Positions 6,188 through 7,107 of a DNA stretch of 7,107 nt are shown one piece after another. Each line of letters opens with the position of its first letter. The first letter of the stretch is position 1. A program made the translations under genes and the position numbers. This stretch comes from Lachnospiraceae bacterium (GTDB lineage Bacteria > Bacillota > Clostridia > Lachnospirales > Lachnospiraceae): NCBI GenBank assembly GCA_024699395.1, contig JAILPU010000257.1, positions 1 to 7,107 of the forward strand. The letters run 5' to 3'. The notes beneath the pieces are model-generated. The model had not been told where the DNA came from, searched no databases, and saw nothing but the letters and a program-made list of their open reading frames with translations.

Positions 6188-6619
6188 ATGGCAGTTGATA
6201 ATTTCTACAATGAGGTACTTACAGATCACAATCTTCACCCGTCACATAAGCATGATATTTGCGGTGCAACCTGCGAGCACAGGGGCATTAACCCCAGCTG
6301 CGGAGATGATATCGTTATCAAGCTTAAAGTGGAAGACGGAGTAATCAAAGACGGCTCCTATGTGGGATGCGGATGTGCCGTTTCCCAGGCATCCGCTGAT
6401 ATGATGCTTGATCTTGTTATCGGAAAGAGCGTTGAGGAAGCCAAGAGATATCATGAAATCTTCCTCAAGATGATAAGAGGAACCATCACGGACGAAGAGC
6501 TTGATGAACTTGAAGATGCTCAGGCATTAAAAGATATCGCCCATATGCCCGCCAGAGTAAAATGCGCCACCTTAAGCTGGCGTACATTGGGAGAAATCCT
6601 CAAGCAGGCAGAGGAATAA
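6188..6619 (+). CDS. sufU: Zinc-dependent sulfur acceptor SufU
   Basis: SufU receives sulfur from the SufS persulfide by a zinc-ligand swap and hands it on for cluster assembly; it has the IscU-like fold but acts as a sulfurtransferase in Firmicutes. The 143-residue protein begins FYNEVLTDHNLHP (6-18). It holds the expected zinc ligands: C38 and D40 in NPSCGD, C63 in the GCGCAVSQAS block, and C126 in ARVKCATLSW. Length fits (about 147 in B. subtilis). Three additional cysteines, C25, C29 and C61, are not needed for the classical site. AAGGA lies 7 bases before the ATG at 6188. The gene is separated from sufS by 491 bp but on the same strand, and is closed by a strong terminator, so it ends the suf locus. 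Its own promoter is not evident. Confidence 0.95.
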   Translation: MAVDNFYNEVLTDHNLHPSHKHDICGATCEHRGINPSCGDDIVIKLKVEDGVIKDGSYVGCGCAVSQASADMMLDLVIGKSVEEAKRYHEIFLKMIRGTITDEELDELEDAQALKDIAHMPARVKCATLSWRTLGEILKQAEE

Positions 6620-6653
6620 GGACATAATCGGACAACTGATAGCAGAATTCATT

Positions 6654-6685
6654 AAAAAGATCATGCGAGAGCATGGTCTTTTTTT
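6654..6685 (+). terminator. Intrinsic terminator after sufU
   Basis: The stem GATCATGC (6659-6666) pairs with GCATGGTC (6671-6678) over 8 bp, including one G-U pair, and is closed by a GAGA (GNRA-type) tetraloop. Five A residues precede the stem and seven T residues (6679-6685) follow it. It sits 39 bases after the sufU stop and marks the end of the suf transcript. The flanking A and T runs could let it work partly in the reverse direction too. Confidence 0.92.
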
Positions 6686-6709
6686 GACGAAAGGGTATAT
6701 TTGCTGTAA

Positions 6710-6734
6710 AAATGTAAAAAAATAATTTACATTT
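6710..6734. promoter_or_regulatory. Inverted repeat upstream of the regulator promoter (candidate operator)
   Basis: AAATGTAAA (6710-6718) and TTTACATTT (6726-6734) are exact reverse complements, 7 bases apart. The right arm ends two bases before the predicted -35 box, a position suited to an activator or to a repressor that hinders polymerase. The TGTAAA...TTTACA form is typical of dimeric regulators generally and does not name one. Autoregulation by the downstream helix-turn-helix protein is possible. Confidence 0.55.
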
Positions 6735-6736
6735 CA

Positions 6737-6765
6737 TTGATAGACTCTATTTCTTAGTATATAAT
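6737..6765 (+). promoter_or_regulatory. Sigma-A-type promoter of the XRE regulator gene
   Basis: TTGATA (6737-6742, five of six consensus bases) and a perfect TATAAT (6760-6765) are separated by the ideal 17 bases. The predicted start is near 6772, leaving a leader of about 24 bases that contains the strong ribosome binding site AGGGAGG (6781-6787). Confidence 0.85.
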
Positions 6766-6795
6766 GGAATTAAGTTAAGAAGGGAGGCCATTAAG

Positions 6796-7107
6796 ATGAA
6801 GTTTGATGAATTATTTGAACAAAGAAGCCTTGTGGCTTCAAAGTTAAAGGATTGCATGTGCGGTAAAGGATATACAAAGGTGTCTTTTGCAAAAAAGGCA
6901 GGGATATCGCGCCCAACATTGGACAAGCTGTTAAATGGCAGCATAGACAGTAAAACAACGTTTGATAAACATCTTCAGAAAATATTGAAGATGATGAATA
7001 TGTCGGTAGATGAACTTATGAGTTATTCCGTTCGGCAGAGTAAACCGGTTGAGGCGGTTTATTCACAAAATGCACCTTGCGATTACGAAATGAGTGATAC
7101 GGCAAGA
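6796..7107 (+). CDS. XRE-family helix-turn-helix transcriptional regulator (3' end outside the window)
   Basis: At least 104 residues are encoded, and the frame is still open at the window edge. A helix-turn-helix is visible at about residues 28-48, with the typical pattern FAKKAGISRPTLDKLLNG, followed by the XRE-like tail LQKILKMMNMSVDELM (60-75). The protein is thus a DNA-binding regulator of the Cro/C1 type. Beyond residue ~80 the sequence is polar and no domain is recognised; the missing part could carry an effector domain. The ATG at 6796 is preceded by AGGGAGG at an 8-base spacing and by a strong promoter. It lies downstream of the sufU terminator and has its own promoter, so it is a separate unit; a link to suf control is only a guess. 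Target genes are unknown. Confidence 0.85.
   Translation, partial: MKFDELFEQRSLVASKLKDCMCGKGYTKVSFAKKAGISRPTLDKLLNGSIDSKTTFDKHLQKILKMMNMSVDELMSYSVRQSKPVEAVYSQNAPCDYEMSDTAR

Noticed and set aside
6036..6344. Forward open frame overlapping the start of sufU
   Set aside because: It has no ribosome binding site, its low-complexity N/S/G sequence comes from the 15-bp tandem repeats, and it overlaps the well-supported sufU by 157 bp in another frame.

Overview
The window looks like a chromosomal segment from an anaerobic Firmicute of the Clostridia, most likely a Lachnospiraceae-type organism. This rests on moderate G+C with A/G-rich coding strands, strong GGAGG-type ribosome binding sites, sigma-A-like promoters, and a SUF iron-sulfur system of the Gram-positive type that uses SufU rather than SufE. 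The genus cannot be fixed from the sequence alone.

Layout, left to right. Positions 1-369 are non-coding and repeat-rich. They hold degenerate ~50-bp direct repeats, many TGCAG motifs and a perfect 12-bp inverted repeat. Positions 370-1143 encode a DXD glycosyltransferase of the capsule/polysaccharide 'sugar-binding DXD' type. A strong promoter whose -35 box overlaps that gene's stop codon drives a compact operon: sufC (1240-1992), sufB (1992-3410), sufD (3423-4460) and sufS (4470-5696). These genes overlap by one base or lie 9-12 bases apart. A 491-bp non-coding gap (5697-6187) made of several unrelated short repeat families follows. Next come sufU (6188-6619) and a clear intrinsic terminator (6654-6685). 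The window ends in the start of an XRE-type helix-turn-helix regulator (6796 to the edge) with its own promoter and an upstream inverted repeat.

The five suf genes form a complete de novo Fe-S cluster assembly set. SufS (PLP cysteine desulfurase) takes sulfur from cysteine, SufU (zinc-dependent sulfur acceptor) receives the persulfide, and SufBCD (ABC ATPase plus scaffold) builds the cluster. All key catalytic and ligand residues checked are present. No Fe-S-sensing regulator (IscR/SufR type) is encoded beside the operon, but a 22-bp near-perfect palindrome just downstream of the predicted sufC transcription start is a good candidate operator.

I do not see a convincing undescribed system here. 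The points most worth following are the sufC leader palindrome, the hairpin ahead of the glycosyltransferase, and the repeat-filled gap that splits sufU from sufS.
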